Of a stretch of 64,000 bases of DNA, positions 25,291 to 34,622 are shown piece after piece. Under the pieces are notes generated by a model, which had not been told where the DNA came from, searched no databases, and was given only the letters and a program-made list of their open reading frames with translations. Numbering within the stretch: the first letter of the stretch is position 1; each line of letters starts with the position of its first letter. Origin of the DNA: Persicobacter diffluens (lineage in GTDB: Bacteria; Bacteroidota; Bacteroidia; Cytophagales; Cyclobacteriaceae); assembly GCF_036244895.1 (NCBI RefSeq), contig NZ_BQKE01000001.1:1364001-1428000 (forward strand). Reading direction: 5' to 3'. A program made the translations under genes and the position numbers.

Positions 25291-26037
25291 TTACCTCACC
25301 GGTTTTACATCCCCTAATCCTTTTTGAATGAGGTTTTGTAGATGTTGTTCTACGGTGGGGATACAATCTGCCAGGTCCGACAATTGGTCGATTACATAAT
25401 ATTCATTTTGAATATCATCTTTTCGGAAGGGGTTGTTAAATATGACATCAATATCAAAGGGGATTTTTTTGGAGGCATCACTTACCGAAAATCGGGATTC
25501 CTGCGGGGAGGAGATGATGCCGGCACCGTAAATTTTTGCTTTTCCCGCTTCGTAAATCAGACCAAACTCCACGGTGAACCAATACAATCTCTGAAGCAGG
25601 GCGGTGGCTTTCTCGTTATGGGTATATTTCAGGGCCATTTTCGCATAGGCCTGAATGAAATCAGAATATTCCGGCAGAATGAGTAGGGGAATATGTCCAA
25701 AAATATCATGAAACATATCAGGCTCCTCAATGTATTTTAGCTGATCCATCCTCCGGAGCCAGGTAGAGGCGGGGAATTTTTTTTCACTAAGAAGCTGAAA
25801 GAATTCTTCTACGGGAATTAAGCCTGCCACCACATGAATTTCCCAACCAGTCGAATCCCCCAGTCTTTGATTTAAGTCGGTGAAGCGGGGGATGCGTTCG
25901 GCTTCAAAGCCAATTAAATCGAGGGCCTCAATGTATTCCTTACAAGCCAGTTGGGGGATCTGTTCGAGCTGCTCCTCAAAAAGGATCTGCCACACGCGGT
26001 GGTCTTCCGCGGTATATTGGTCATACTGTTGCTGCAT
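25291..26037 (-). CDS. phhA: Phenylalanine 4-hydroxylase
   Basis: A 248-residue iron- and pterin-dependent monooxygenase converting phenylalanine to tyrosine, the entry step to the downstream pathway. The iron ligands are H110 and H115 (PDMFHDIFGHIPLL) and E157 (FTVEFGLI). Length and motifs fit the bacterial single-domain form, which lacks the regulatory domain of animal enzymes. It is transcribed divergently from scoA across a 239-bp AT-rich region. That region probably carries both promoters and allows coordinated control of the whole Phe/Tyr cluster. No pterin-recycling dehydratase gene is nearby. Confidence 0.95.
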   Translation of the reverse strand: MQQQYDQYTAEDHRVWQILFEEQLEQIPQLACKEYIEALDLIGFEAERIPRFTDLNQRLGDSTGWEIHVVAGLIPVEEFFQLLSEKKFPASTWLRRMDQLKYIEEPDMFHDIFGHIPLLILPEYSDFIQAYAKMALKYTHNEKATALLQRLYWFTVEFGLIYEAGKAKIYGAGIISSPQESRFSVSDASKKIPFDIDVIFNNPFRKDDIQNEYYVIDQLSDLADCIPTVEQHLQNLIQKGLGDVKPVR

Positions 26038-26276
26038 TTTGGGTCTTGTTGTTTGTTGTTATTTACGAATCCGGGCTTTGAGCCGTCTTTCTACGTATGC
26101 AATAATAGGCCAGTTTCCTAAATTCGGAGACAGGTAAGATTATTGAAATCTTAAAAGAGGACTCAAAAAAGGACTTCAATTTTCTAAAAACATAAAATCG
26201 AACCGATTTATTATAATTTATTTAAATTTCATTAAATTAACAAAAGCGATCAAACGCATAAACCCAAATATAGCCC

Positions 26277-26966
26277 ATGAACAAAGTTTTTGATGATGCC
26301 ACCACCGCACTGCAGGATGTGCAGGATGGCATGACCCTTATGCTGGGAGGCTTTGGTCTCTGTGGTATTCCGGAAAATGGAATTGCCGCATTGGTAGCCA
26401 AAGGTGTCCGGAATTTAACCTGTATCTCTAATAATGCCGGAGTGGATGACTTCGGTATCGGCCTGATGCTTCAGCAAAGACAGGTCAGGAAGATGATTTC
26501 CTCTTATGTAGGAGAAAATGCGGAATTCGAAAGACAATTATTAAGCGGCGAATTGGAAGTAGAGCTTATTCCACAAGGCTCTTTGGCGGAAAGATGCCGG
26601 GCCGGAGGCGCAGGTATTCCGGCTTTTTTCACGCCGGCTGGTTATGGAACCGAAGTGCAGGATCGAAAGGAAGTCCGATGGTTTAATGGGAAAGCGCATA
26701 TTTTAGAATATGCATTGACGGCTGATTTTGCTTTGGTGAAGGCCTGGAAAGGGGATACTGATGGGAATTTGATTTTTAAAGGAACGGCAAGAAACTTTAA
26801 TCCGCCTATGGCGATGGCGGGGAAAATTACCGTAGCGGAAGTGGAGGAACTGGTGCCGGCAGGAGCGTTGGATCCGAACCAGATTCATACAGCGGGAATC
26901 TTTGTGCAACGCATTTTTCAGGGGGAGGCTTATGAAAAGCGCATCGAAAAACGCACCACTCGTTAG
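26277..26966 (+). CDS. scoA: Succinyl-CoA:3-ketoacid CoA-transferase subunit A
   Basis: A 229-residue alpha subunit. With subunit B it transfers CoA from succinyl-CoA to acetoacetate. Typical motifs are LMLGGFGLCGIPENG near the N-terminus, ISNNAGVDDFGIGLML, and GGAGIPAFFTPAGYGT. Its position ahead of the homogentisate genes makes sense because acetoacetate is an end product of tyrosine breakdown. Subunit B follows 29 bases later. Confidence 0.94.
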   Translation: MNKVFDDATTALQDVQDGMTLMLGGFGLCGIPENGIAALVAKGVRNLTCISNNAGVDDFGIGLMLQQRQVRKMISSYVGENAEFERQLLSGELEVELIPQGSLAERCRAGGAGIPAFFTPAGYGTEVQDRKEVRWFNGKAHILEYALTADFALVKAWKGDTDGNLIFKGTARNFNPPMAMAGKITVAEVEELVPAGALDPNQIHTAGIFVQRIFQGEAYEKRIEKRTTR

Positions 26967-26995
26967 TAAAAATTGTTCCATCAAATTAGAAAATC

Positions 26996-27649
26996 ATGCT
27001 TGATAAATATGGTATAGCACAACGGATTGCGCAGGAATTACAGGACGGCTATTATGTCAACCTGGGGATTGGGATTCCGACGTTGGTGGCCAATTATATT
27101 CCGGAGGGCATCAAGGTGACCCTGCAATCAGAAAATGGCTTATTAGGAATGGGACCCTTTCCCGAGGAGCAGGCAGTGGATGCCGATGTGATCAATGCGG
27201 GCAAACAAACGATTACTACTTTACCTGGATCCGCCTTTTTTGATTCTGCCACCAGTTTTGCCATGATTCGTGGAGGACATGTGGACTTGACAGTTCTGGG
27301 GGCCATGGAGGTTTCTGAAAACGGCGACATTGCCAACTGGAAGATTCCTGGTAAAATGGTAAAAGGAATGGGAGGCGCCATGGATTTGGTGGCTTCGGCG
27401 GAGAATATTATTGTGGCCATGATGCACACTAATAAAGCCGGCGAATCCAAATTATTGAAAAAATGCAGTTTGCCGATTACCGGAGTGAATTGTGTGAAGA
27501 AAATTGTTACCAATCTGGCCTTTTTGGAGGTAAGCCATCAGGGCTTTAAGCTTTTAGAACGAGCCCCTGGTGTGAGTGTAGAAGAAATACAGGCTGCTAC
27601 CGAAGGACAGTTAATTGTGGAGGGAGAAATTCCCGAAATGCAGTTATAA
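26996..27649 (+). CDS. scoB: Succinyl-CoA:3-ketoacid CoA-transferase subunit B
   Basis: A 217-residue beta subunit with the catalytic glutamate in LQSENGLLGMGPFP (about residues 42-55). Further family motifs are INAGKQTITTLPGSAFFDSA, GGHVDLTVLGAMEV and the MVKGMGGAMDLV block. Co-transcribed with scoA. The start at 26996 gives the usual family N-terminus (RIAQELQDGYYVNLGIGIP). Confidence 0.94.
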   Translation: MLDKYGIAQRIAQELQDGYYVNLGIGIPTLVANYIPEGIKVTLQSENGLLGMGPFPEEQAVDADVINAGKQTITTLPGSAFFDSATSFAMIRGGHVDLTVLGAMEVSENGDIANWKIPGKMVKGMGGAMDLVASAENIIVAMMHTNKAGESKLLKKCSLPITGVNCVKKIVTNLAFLEVSHQGFKLLERAPGVSVEEIQAATEGQLIVEGEIPEMQL

Positions 27650-27667
27650 TATTAAACGCACGTTTAA

Positions 27668-27706
27668 ATCTAACTGTCGGCGGATGTTTTTGTCGACAGA
27701 TTTTAA
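27668..27706 (+). terminator. Hairpin between scoB and hmgA
   Basis: CTGTCG at 27674-27679 pairs with CGACAG at 27694-27699. The stem extends through AAATC/GATTT and is followed by TTTTAAAA. It could partly terminate the sco transcript or process the message ahead of hmgA. Confidence 0.45.
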
Positions 27707-27776
27707 AACAGATAAAACAATCAACCAACATTTCCGGAACCCCTAATTCTGGAGATGTGAACAAACAACAGAGGAA

Positions 27777-28934
27777 ATGCCACTATATCACAAACTTGGG
27801 AAAATCCCTCAAAAGCGGCACACCACTTTTGAAAAGGCCAGCGGGGGATATTATTATGAACAGCTTTTTGGGACCGAAGGCTTTTCGGGCATGTCGTCCT
27901 TGCTGTACCATATGCACAGGCCCACGCAGATTTCAGCTATTGGAGAAAGTATGGATATTCGGCCGAAAGTAGCGGTGCAGCATAATATTGAACCCCGAAA
28001 GTTAGTAGGTTTTCGATTACCTCCCGAACATGATTTTCTGGACAGTAGAAAAGTGATGCTGCTTAATAATGATCTGTCCATTGCTTTAGCGGCTCCGCTA
28101 TCCTCTATGGAGGAATATTTCTATAAGAATGCGGATGCCGATGAAATGATCTTTGTCCATAAAGGCAGTGGAGTACTGAAAACGCTGATGGGGGAAATCT
28201 CTTTTGAATATGGAGATTATTTGATTATTCCGCGGGGAATGATCTATCAGATTCAATTTGATAGCTCGGAAAACCGCCTGTTGATTCTCGAATCGCATTC
28301 TCCGATTTATGCGCCCAAACGTTATCGTAATGAATTCGGTCAGTTTTTAGAGTCCTCTCCTTATTGTGAGAGAGATTTGAAATTGCCCACTTTTATGCCG
28401 CCAAAAGAGGAGAAAGGGGCTTTTACCATTAAAATCAAAAAGGAAGGGCTATTGCATGAAGTGGTGTATGCCACTCATCCTTTTGATGTGGTCGGTTGGG
28501 ATGGTTATCTTTTCCCTTATGCTTTCAATATTCACAATTTTGAGCCCATAACCGGCCGTATTCATCAGCCACCTCCGGTGCATCAGACGTTCGAAGGGAG
28601 AAATTTTGTGGTCTGCTCTTTCTGTCCGAGGCTTTATGATTATCATCCTCAGGCAGTACCTGCCCCTTATAATCATAGTAATATTGATTCGGATGAGGTC
28701 CTCTATTATGTTGAAGGTGACTTTATGAGCCGGAATGATATCGATCAGGGTTATATCACGCTGCACCCGGGGGGAATTCCTCATGGGCCGCATCCGGGGG
28801 CGATGGAAAGGAGCCTTGGAAAAAAAGGTACGGAAGAGTTTGCGGTGATGATTGACCCTTTCCGTCCGCTACAGCTGACCGATACCGCCCTGGAGCTGGA
28901 GGATGAAGATTATTATAAATCCTGGCTGGAATAA
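27777..28934 (+). CDS. hmgA: Homogentisate 1,2-dioxygenase
   Basis: A 385-residue non-haem iron dioxygenase that opens the ring of homogentisate to maleylacetoacetate. The cupin metal site is visible in PAPYNHSNIDSDEVLYY (His and Glu/Asp ligands near residues 299-306) and in GGIPHGPHPGAMERS (His near 335). GRIHQPPPVHQTFEGRNFVV carries additional active-site histidines. It is shorter than the roughly 440-residue proteobacterial and animal enzymes and belongs to the Bacteroidota-type group. It lies upstream of hpd and fah in the same direction, so these three probably form one transcript. Confidence 0.92.
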   Translation: MPLYHKLGKIPQKRHTTFEKASGGYYYEQLFGTEGFSGMSSLLYHMHRPTQISAIGESMDIRPKVAVQHNIEPRKLVGFRLPPEHDFLDSRKVMLLNNDLSIALAAPLSSMEEYFYKNADADEMIFVHKGSGVLKTLMGEISFEYGDYLIIPRGMIYQIQFDSSENRLLILESHSPIYAPKRYRNEFGQFLESSPYCERDLKLPTFMPPKEEKGAFTIKIKKEGLLHEVVYATHPFDVVGWDGYLFPYAFNIHNFEPITGRIHQPPPVHQTFEGRNFVVCSFCPRLYDYHPQAVPAPYNHSNIDSDEVLYYVEGDFMSRNDIDQGYITLHPGGIPHGPHPGAMERSLGKKGTEEFAVMIDPFRPLQLTDTALELEDEDYYKSWLE

Positions 28935-28981
28935 GATCCGATTAAACAAACAATAGAACAAAACGCAATTTTTTTAAAATC

Positions 28982-30106
28982 ATGAATACCGAACCAAAAA
29001 ATGTTCCCACCGCTGTGGAGGATTTTCTTCCCATTCAGGGAACAGATTATATTGAAATTTATGTGGGAAATGCCACCCAGGCGGCTCATTATTACCAAAC
29101 CGCCTTTGGCTTTCAGCCTATTGCCCGCAGAGGGCTGGAAACAGGGAGTAAGGAATCTGTTTCTTACGTCCTGCAACAAGACAAAATTAGATTAGTCCTG
29201 AGCAGCCCACTAAAAGGGGGAACCGAAATTGGAAAACATATTGATCAGCATGGTGATGGAGTAAAGGTGGTGGCCTTATGGGTGGATGATGCCCGGAAAT
29301 CCTGGGAAGAAACGACCAAAAGAGGAGCGAAATCTTATATGGAGCCGGTGGTGGAGCAGGATGATCACGGCCGGGTGGTGCGCTCAGGAATACATACTTA
29401 TGGGGAGACGGTGCATATTTTTGTGGAACGAAAAGATTATAAGGGTATTTTTCTTCCGGGATTTGAGGCCTGGAATCCGCATTATCAACCTACAGATATT
29501 GGTTTGAAATATGTGGATCATATGGTGGGGAATGTGGGTTGGAATCAGATGAATACCTGGGTGGATTTTTATGCTGAGGTGATGGGGTTCAGTCAGCTGG
29601 TTTCTTTTGATGATAAGGATATTTCCACAGATTATACCGCTCTCATGAGTAAGGTGATGTCTAATGGAAATGGCCGTATCAAATTCCCGATCAATGAGCC
29701 GGCAGAAGGAAAGAAAAAATCTCAAATTGAAGAATACCTCGATTTCTACGGAGGGAGTGGTGTGCAACATATTGCCGTAGCAACTGACAACATCATTGAA
29801 ACCGTGACTGCTTTACGTGACAGAGGGGTCGAATTTTTAAGGGTACCGACTACATATTACGAGGATTTGCTCCAACGTGTGGGGAAAATTGAGGAAGATT
29901 TGGAACCTTTGAAAGAGTTGGGTATTTTGGTCGATCGTGATGAAGAGGGATATCTTTTGCAGATTTTCACCAAACCTATTGAACCTCGTCCTACCTTGTT
30001 TTTTGAGATTATTCAAAGAAAAGGGGCGAAGTCTTTCGGGAAAGGGAATTTTAAGGCCTTATTTGAAGCTATTGAGCGAGAGCAGGCTAGCCGAGGAACA
30101 CTTTGA
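28982..30106 (+). CDS. hpd: 4-Hydroxyphenylpyruvate dioxygenase
   Basis: A 374-residue iron enzyme that converts 4-hydroxyphenylpyruvate to homogentisate. It has two vicinal-oxygen-chelate halves. The iron ligands are predicted in VDHMVGNV (His near 180), VQHIAVATDNI (His near 263) and LFFEIIQR (Glu near 342). The C-terminal GAKSFGKGNFKALFEAIEREQ is the family's closing helix signature. It sits between hmgA and fah, 47 and 43 bases from each, consistent with an operon. Confidence 0.96.
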   Translation: MNTEPKNVPTAVEDFLPIQGTDYIEIYVGNATQAAHYYQTAFGFQPIARRGLETGSKESVSYVLQQDKIRLVLSSPLKGGTEIGKHIDQHGDGVKVVALWVDDARKSWEETTKRGAKSYMEPVVEQDDHGRVVRSGIHTYGETVHIFVERKDYKGIFLPGFEAWNPHYQPTDIGLKYVDHMVGNVGWNQMNTWVDFYAEVMGFSQLVSFDDKDISTDYTALMSKVMSNGNGRIKFPINEPAEGKKKSQIEEYLDFYGGSGVQHIAVATDNIIETVTALRDRGVEFLRVPTTYYEDLLQRVGKIEEDLEPLKELGILVDRDEEGYLLQIFTKPIEPRPTLFFEIIQRKGAKSFGKGNFKALFEAIEREQASRGTL

Positions 30107-30149
30107 TTTACAACCATAGAACCAACGATTTTTACTTTTTTAAAGAACT

Positions 30150-31418
30150 ATGACAGAACATTACCGGAAGATGAAATCCTGGGTCCCCGTGGATCCCGAT
30201 TCAGGATATACCATCCATAACCTCCCTTTTGGTATTTTTTCGACCCCTGAGCTAAGTCGCCGAGTAGGTGTGGCCATCGGTGAATACATCATTGACATGA
30301 GAATGCTGGCCCGCCTGGAGTTTTTGGAAGCGCTGGAAATTGATACCACCGTTTTCAACCGCCCTTATTTAAATGATTTCATTGAATGCGGAAGAGATGT
30401 CTGGACTAAAACCCGCCAGATATTAATTTCACTTTTAAAAGATACGGATGATGATTCTCCATTAAAACCTCATTTTGAACGGGTATTCTTGCCCCGAAGA
30501 AGGGCACTTATGCATACGCCGATTAAATGTGGTGATTATACTGACTTTTATTCTTCCCTGGAGCACGCTACCAATGTGGGCAAAATGTTCCGTCCGGATA
30601 ATCCGCTGATGCCGAATTGGCGACATATGCCGGTGGGTTATCACGGCAGAGCCTCTTCCATTGTCACTTCAGGCAGTGAAATCATGCGTCCGAAAGGACA
30701 GGTTTTACCCAAAGGAGAGGAGCAACCTATTTTCTCCCCTAGCCGGGCATTGGATTTTGAGCTGGAAATGGCTTTTGTGGTAGGGAAGAAAACAGAAATG
30801 GGAGAAAGTATTTCCGTAGAACAGGCCCGAGAACATATCTTTGGAATGGTTTTGTTCAATGACTGGTCTGCCCGAGATATTCAGAAGTGGGAATATCAGC
30901 CGCTAGGTCCCTTTTTAGGGAAGTCTTTCGCTTCCTCCATGTCACCCTGGGTGATCACCATGGATGCATTGGAACCTTTCCGTTGTGCCGGGCCAAAGCA
31001 GGAGCCGGAGGTATTGGATTATCTAAAAGAGAGAGGGCATCATCACTATGATGTGAACCTGTCAGTGGAGATTCGCCCTGGAAGATATGCCGAACTGGAA
31101 ACCGTTTCCAGATCGAATGCGAAGCATTTGTACTGGAGCATCTCCCAACAATTAGCCCATCAAACAGTCAATGGCTGTAATGTGAATGTGGGGGATATCA
31201 TGGCTTCGGGCACTATTTCCGGCCCTACGCCGGATTCCTGTGGTTCTCTTTTGGAACTCACCAAAGGAGGGCAGGAGCCCATCACTTTTAAGGATGGACA
31301 AGAACGGACCTATCTGCAGGATGATGATGTGGTGATCCTGAGGGGATTTTGCGAAAAAGATGGTATTAAAGTGAGTTTTGGGCATGTTCGAGGGATCGTC
31401 ACACCAACAAAGCAATAA
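30150..31418 (+). CDS. fah: Fumarylacetoacetase
   Basis: A 422-residue hydrolase splitting fumarylacetoacetate into fumarate and acetoacetate. Family motifs are present in order: NLPFGIFSTPELSRRVGVAI, the DYTDFYSSLEHATNVGKMFR active-site region (about residues 127-146), GYHGRASSIV, FELEMAFVVG, LFNDWSARDIQKWEYQPLGPF with metal ligands, and MASGTISGPTPDSCGSLLEL. It is the last pathway gene before a strong terminator. A maleylacetoacetate isomerase gene, normally needed between hmgA and fah, is not in this window. Confidence 0.96.
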   Translation: MTEHYRKMKSWVPVDPDSGYTIHNLPFGIFSTPELSRRVGVAIGEYIIDMRMLARLEFLEALEIDTTVFNRPYLNDFIECGRDVWTKTRQILISLLKDTDDDSPLKPHFERVFLPRRRALMHTPIKCGDYTDFYSSLEHATNVGKMFRPDNPLMPNWRHMPVGYHGRASSIVTSGSEIMRPKGQVLPKGEEQPIFSPSRALDFELEMAFVVGKKTEMGESISVEQAREHIFGMVLFNDWSARDIQKWEYQPLGPFLGKSFASSMSPWVITMDALEPFRCAGPKQEPEVLDYLKERGHHHYDVNLSVEIRPGRYAELETVSRSNAKHLYWSISQQLAHQTVNGCNVNVGDIMASGTISGPTPDSCGSLLELTKGGQEPITFKDGQERTYLQDDDVVILRGFCEKDGIKVSFGHVRGIVTPTKQ

Positions 31419-31440
31419 TACTGAATTCAAAATAAGTTGA

Positions 31441-31474
31441 GAGGCAATTCTTTCTGAGGATTGCCTCCTTTTTT
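31441..31474 (+). terminator. Terminator of the tyrosine-degradation operon
   Basis: A perfect 8-bp stem GAGGCAAT / ATTGCCTC with an 11-base loop is followed by a C and a T run. R2 copy b begins immediately afterwards. Confidence 0.85.
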
Positions 31475-31475
31475 A

Positions 31476-31635
31476 GAGCATGGTTAAAAGCCAAAATTCG
31501 CAGCGAAAATTTGATTATTACAGAGGCGATACTGGATTATTTTGAGAGAATAGCATCGCTATTGTTGAGCAATTATCCAAAATCGCTTCCAATAATTCGA
31601 ATTTGCAGCCGGATGGTGTGTTTTTAAACACGCTC
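31476..31635 (-). repeat. R2 copy b (MITE-like element)
   Basis: 160 bp with inverted ends GAGCATGGTTAAAAGCC at the left and the complement of GAGCGTGTTTAAAAACAC at the right. The interior matches copy a at about 80% in the opposite orientation. It lies directly behind the fah terminator. It and the 31636-31792 stretch fill the gap before the flavin reductase gene; no gene is seen there. Confidence 0.8.
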
Positions 31636-31792
31636 TTTTCTTTTATTGCGCATTTGTCTATTGGCAAAAGCAGGAAAATTCGGGAATATTTTCTATTTTA
31701 AAAGAATGTTCTGATCCTGTTCGAGCAGCCAAGCCATTAATAAGGATTATGCTTTATTTTATCGTACAGGGAATTCCCACTACTAAACCCAA

Positions 31793-32683
31793 ATGATCCC
31801 CTTGAAAACTTTTTCTCCAATAACCGGACAGACCGCCGCCTTTCATAAACTCATGCTTTCTGCTGTTGCCCCTCGTCCCATTGCGTTTGTAAGTACCGTG
31901 GATGAAGAAGGCAAGGTTAATTTAAGCCCCTTTTCTTTTTTCAATGCCTTTAGTTCCAATCCCCCTATTTTGGTGTTTTCTCCGGCGCGACGAGTACGGG
32001 ATAATACCACAAAGCATACTTTAGAGAATGTGTTAAAGGTACCCGAGTGCGTAATTCATATTGTGGATTTTGCTATTGTAGAACAGATGTCTTTAAGCTC
32101 TACGGAGTATGAGGAAGGGGTGAATGAATTTATCAAAAGCGGATTAACCGAACAGCCCTCGGAAGTGGTGAAGCCTCCGCGGGTAATGGAGGCGCCGGTG
32201 GCCTTTGAATGTAAAGTGAGGGAAGTGATTTCTCTGGGCGATAATGGGGGCGCCGGAAATATGGTGGTTTGTGAAGTCTTGAAAATGCACGTGAGGGAGA
32301 ATATCATGCGAAATGGGACGATAGATCCGGTTTTATTAGATCCGGTGGCGCGAATGGGCGGAAACTGGTACGCCCGCCTGACGGAAGAATCATTGTTTGA
32401 AATTCCCAAACCTTTAAGTCGAAAAGGTATAGGAGTAGATCAGTTACCGGAGGCCATACGGGAGTCCAATGTCCTGACAGGGAATAATTTGGCTCGGTTG
32501 GCCAATGTGGAAGAAATGCCCGTATCACAATTGGCCTTTTTGGAAAAATATGCCAAAACCATTGAAAAGATTAAAGGGAAACATCATGGGGAAGAGCGAC
32601 AAGACGTTATTCACTCTTTGGCGAAAAAGCTTTTGGAAAGGGGAGATGTGGAGGAAGCCTGGCAAGTGTTACTGGCTGATTAA
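31793..32683 (+). CDS. Flavin reductase-like FMN-binding protein
   Basis: A 296-residue protein of the flavin reductase-like split-barrel family. The FMN-binding region is VAPRPIAFVSTVDEEGKVNLSPFSFFNAFSSNPP (about residues 25-58), followed by the family's NVLKVPECVIHIVD segment. About 90 C-terminal residues beyond the flavin domain are helical and of unknown role. Similar proteins are often adjacent to homogentisate-pathway genes in this phylum, but their role in the pathway is not established. Here it is separated from fah by a terminator and an R2 element, so it has its own promoter or did before the insertion. Confidence 0.82.
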   Translation: MIPLKTFSPITGQTAAFHKLMLSAVAPRPIAFVSTVDEEGKVNLSPFSFFNAFSSNPPILVFSPARRVRDNTTKHTLENVLKVPECVIHIVDFAIVEQMSLSSTEYEEGVNEFIKSGLTEQPSEVVKPPRVMEAPVAFECKVREVISLGDNGGAGNMVVCEVLKMHVRENIMRNGTIDPVLLDPVARMGGNWYARLTEESLFEIPKPLSRKGIGVDQLPEAIRESNVLTGNNLARLANVEEMPVSQLAFLEKYAKTIEKIKGKHHGEERQDVIHSLAKKLLERGDVEEAWQVLLAD

Positions 32684-32736
32684 TGCTAATACTCATCAAA
32701 TCTTTCCTGCTCCCTTTGAGAAAAGCTTAATGATCT

Positions 32737-32763
32737 AATCAGTGCTTCGGTGCTGATTTTTTT
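32737..32763 (+). terminator. Terminator of the flavin reductase gene
   Basis: ATCAG / CTGAT stem extended by GC pairs around a TTCG loop, followed by seven T. R1 copy 4 starts 26 bases later. Confidence 0.75.
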
Positions 32764-32788
32764 ATGGGTTAAATTTTACCCGAATGAT

Positions 32789-33014
32789 TTAGCCCGAATT
32801 ATTCACCGCAAAATTCATTAGCCAAGCGCAAGTGGCTTAATTTCTACCCTTAGTCACTTATTTTCTTTGAATTATAATAGTCCAAATTTGGGCAAGATTG
32901 CTTTCTCCTCCATCATCTGTTTTCTTAGGAAAAATTCAAATTAAGGAAACTTCTTGCATTTTTTCCGCCTTGCTGTTAAATGAGGATTTCAGCATGCATC
33001 ATTCTGATTTTCAT
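32789..33014 (+). repeat. R1 copy 4 with a partly duplicated left end
   Basis: About 226 bp with left end TTAG-CCCGAATTATTCACCGC, core GTCCAAATTTGGGCAAG, and the GGAAAAATTCAAATTAAGGAAA block. The right end (GCATGCATCATTCTGATTTTC) is decayed. Just before it, TTTTACCCGAATGATTTAG at 32774-32792 resembles a second, broken copy of the same terminal repeat. Confidence 0.75.
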
Positions 33015-33148
33015 AAAAGGAATAAATTTGGTCGAAGGTGGACAATAGAAAGAAAGTTTTTTTAAATGTCCAAATACTGACATTTCAGTGCCCTGAAAAG
33101 AAAAGAAAATGGTTCTAACTATAATTGTTTCACCAAATTGTTTGAACC

Positions 33149-34522
33149 ATGGAAAGCCTGATTAAGAATGAGGAATTTATCCAATCCATCAGAGGAACCT
33201 GTTTATTTTCCGGTGATTTGGAATATGAACAGGAACGTGCACTGTACAATGCGATGATTGATAAGCATCCGGCCATGATAGTGAAATGCGAGGATGTGGC
33301 CGATGTGATCACAACAGTGAATTATGCGCGCGAGGAGGGACTGCTGCTTGCCGTGAGATGCGGTGGGCATAATGGGGCTGGTTTTGGATCCTGTGATGGT
33401 GGGGTGCTTTTGGATTTGAAACATTTGGATGGCCGCTGGATTGACCCGGAAACCGGTATAGTGAAAGTGGAGGGTGGATGTACATGGGGAGATGTAGATC
33501 ATCTCTGTCATGCTTTTGGTCGGGCAGTACCCTCCGGTATTATCTCCACCACCGGTGTAGGTGGCCTTACATTAGGAGGAGGGCATGGATATCTGACCCG
33601 AAAGTTCGGATTAACGATAGATAATTTGGTAGAGGCAGAAGTGGTTTTGGCCAACGGGGAGTTGGTTGTTGCCAATGAAAATAAAAATGCAGACTTGTTC
33701 TGGGCCATTCGCGGTGGGGGTGGAAATTTTGGGGTGGTGACTTCTTTTACTTTTCAGTCCCGCGAGGTGAAGGAAATTTACGGAGGCGTAAGTTTCTTTG
33801 AGTTGGAACGTTCGGCGGAAATTCTGGACTGGTATTTACCCATGATTGAAAATGCGGAGGAGGATTTGTATGGTTTTTATGCCTTCCTGAGAGTGCCCCC
33901 GGCACCACCATTCCCGGAACATTTGCATACAAAAAACCTTTGCGGCATCGTATGGTGCTATACCGGTAATCTTCAAAGAGGGGAGCAGCGGTTACATGAA
34001 TTGATGCAGGAATCCAATCCGGTTTTTACCCATTTGGGTGCAATGCCTTTCCCGGCAATTCAAACCATGTTTGATGCTCTTTATCCCAAAGGACATCAAT
34101 GGTATTGGCGCGGAGATTTTTTCACCGAAATTACCCCTCAGGCCAGAGAAGAATTTGTGAAATGGGGATCTCAGGTGCCTACCATTCACTCCACCATGCA
34201 TATTTATCCCATTAACGGTGCGGTACAGCATAAGAAACCTCAGGATACGGCTTTTAGCCATCGGGAAGCGAAATATTCAGTGGTTTATGTGGGTGTGGAT
34301 CCTGATCCAGCCAATAAAGATCTGATTACGGATTGGTGTAAAAACTACCATGAAGCCTGTCATCCATATTCATCGGGCGGGGCTTATCTGAATTTTATGA
34401 TGGAGGAAGGAGAGGACCGAATCAGGTCAACCTATCGGGCCAATTATGATAAGCTGGTGGAGGTAAAGCGGAAATATGATCCGCAGAACTTATTCCGGGT
34501 GAACCAGAATATTAAACCTTAG
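33149..34522 (+). CDS. FAD-linked oxidoreductase, berberine-bridge-enzyme-like
   Basis: A 457-residue flavoenzyme of the FAD_binding_4 plus berberine-bridge C-terminal type. RCGGHNGAGFGSCDGG (about residues 71-86) holds the histidine expected to carry covalent FAD. TTGVGGLTLGGGHGYLTRKFG (about 130-150) is the second FAD motif. Its equivalent of the 6-S-cysteinyl position lacks cysteine, suggesting single covalent attachment. The C-terminal YDPQNLFRVNQNI is the family's closing motif. There is no signal peptide. The substrate could be a sugar, alcohol or aromatic metabolite. It stands alone, between R1 copy 4 and a terminator. Confidence 0.87.
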   Translation: MESLIKNEEFIQSIRGTCLFSGDLEYEQERALYNAMIDKHPAMIVKCEDVADVITTVNYAREEGLLLAVRCGGHNGAGFGSCDGGVLLDLKHLDGRWIDPETGIVKVEGGCTWGDVDHLCHAFGRAVPSGIISTTGVGGLTLGGGHGYLTRKFGLTIDNLVEAEVVLANGELVVANENKNADLFWAIRGGGGNFGVVTSFTFQSREVKEIYGGVSFFELERSAEILDWYLPMIENAEEDLYGFYAFLRVPPAPPFPEHLHTKNLCGIVWCYTGNLQRGEQRLHELMQESNPVFTHLGAMPFPAIQTMFDALYPKGHQWYWRGDFFTEITPQAREEFVKWGSQVPTIHSTMHIYPINGAVQHKKPQDTAFSHREAKYSVVYVGVDPDPANKDLITDWCKNYHEACHPYSSGGAYLNFMMEEGEDRIRSTYRANYDKLVEVKRKYDPQNLFRVNQNIKP

Positions 34523-34546
34523 CTATTCAGTTATGCCTCATCCAGA

Positions 34547-34612
34547 TTCCGAAGCAGATCATCTGCAGGAGAATTTCAATAATTCGAATTTGCTTTGGAA
34601 GGTGGGGAATTA
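34547..34612 (-). repeat. Possible R2 fragment (copy e)
   Basis: A short stretch containing TCAATAATTCGAATTTGC, which matches the CCAATAATTCGAATTTGCAG block of R2 copy b. The rest is too degraded to align confidently. Confidence 0.35.
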
Positions 34613-34622
34613 ATTAGAAAAT

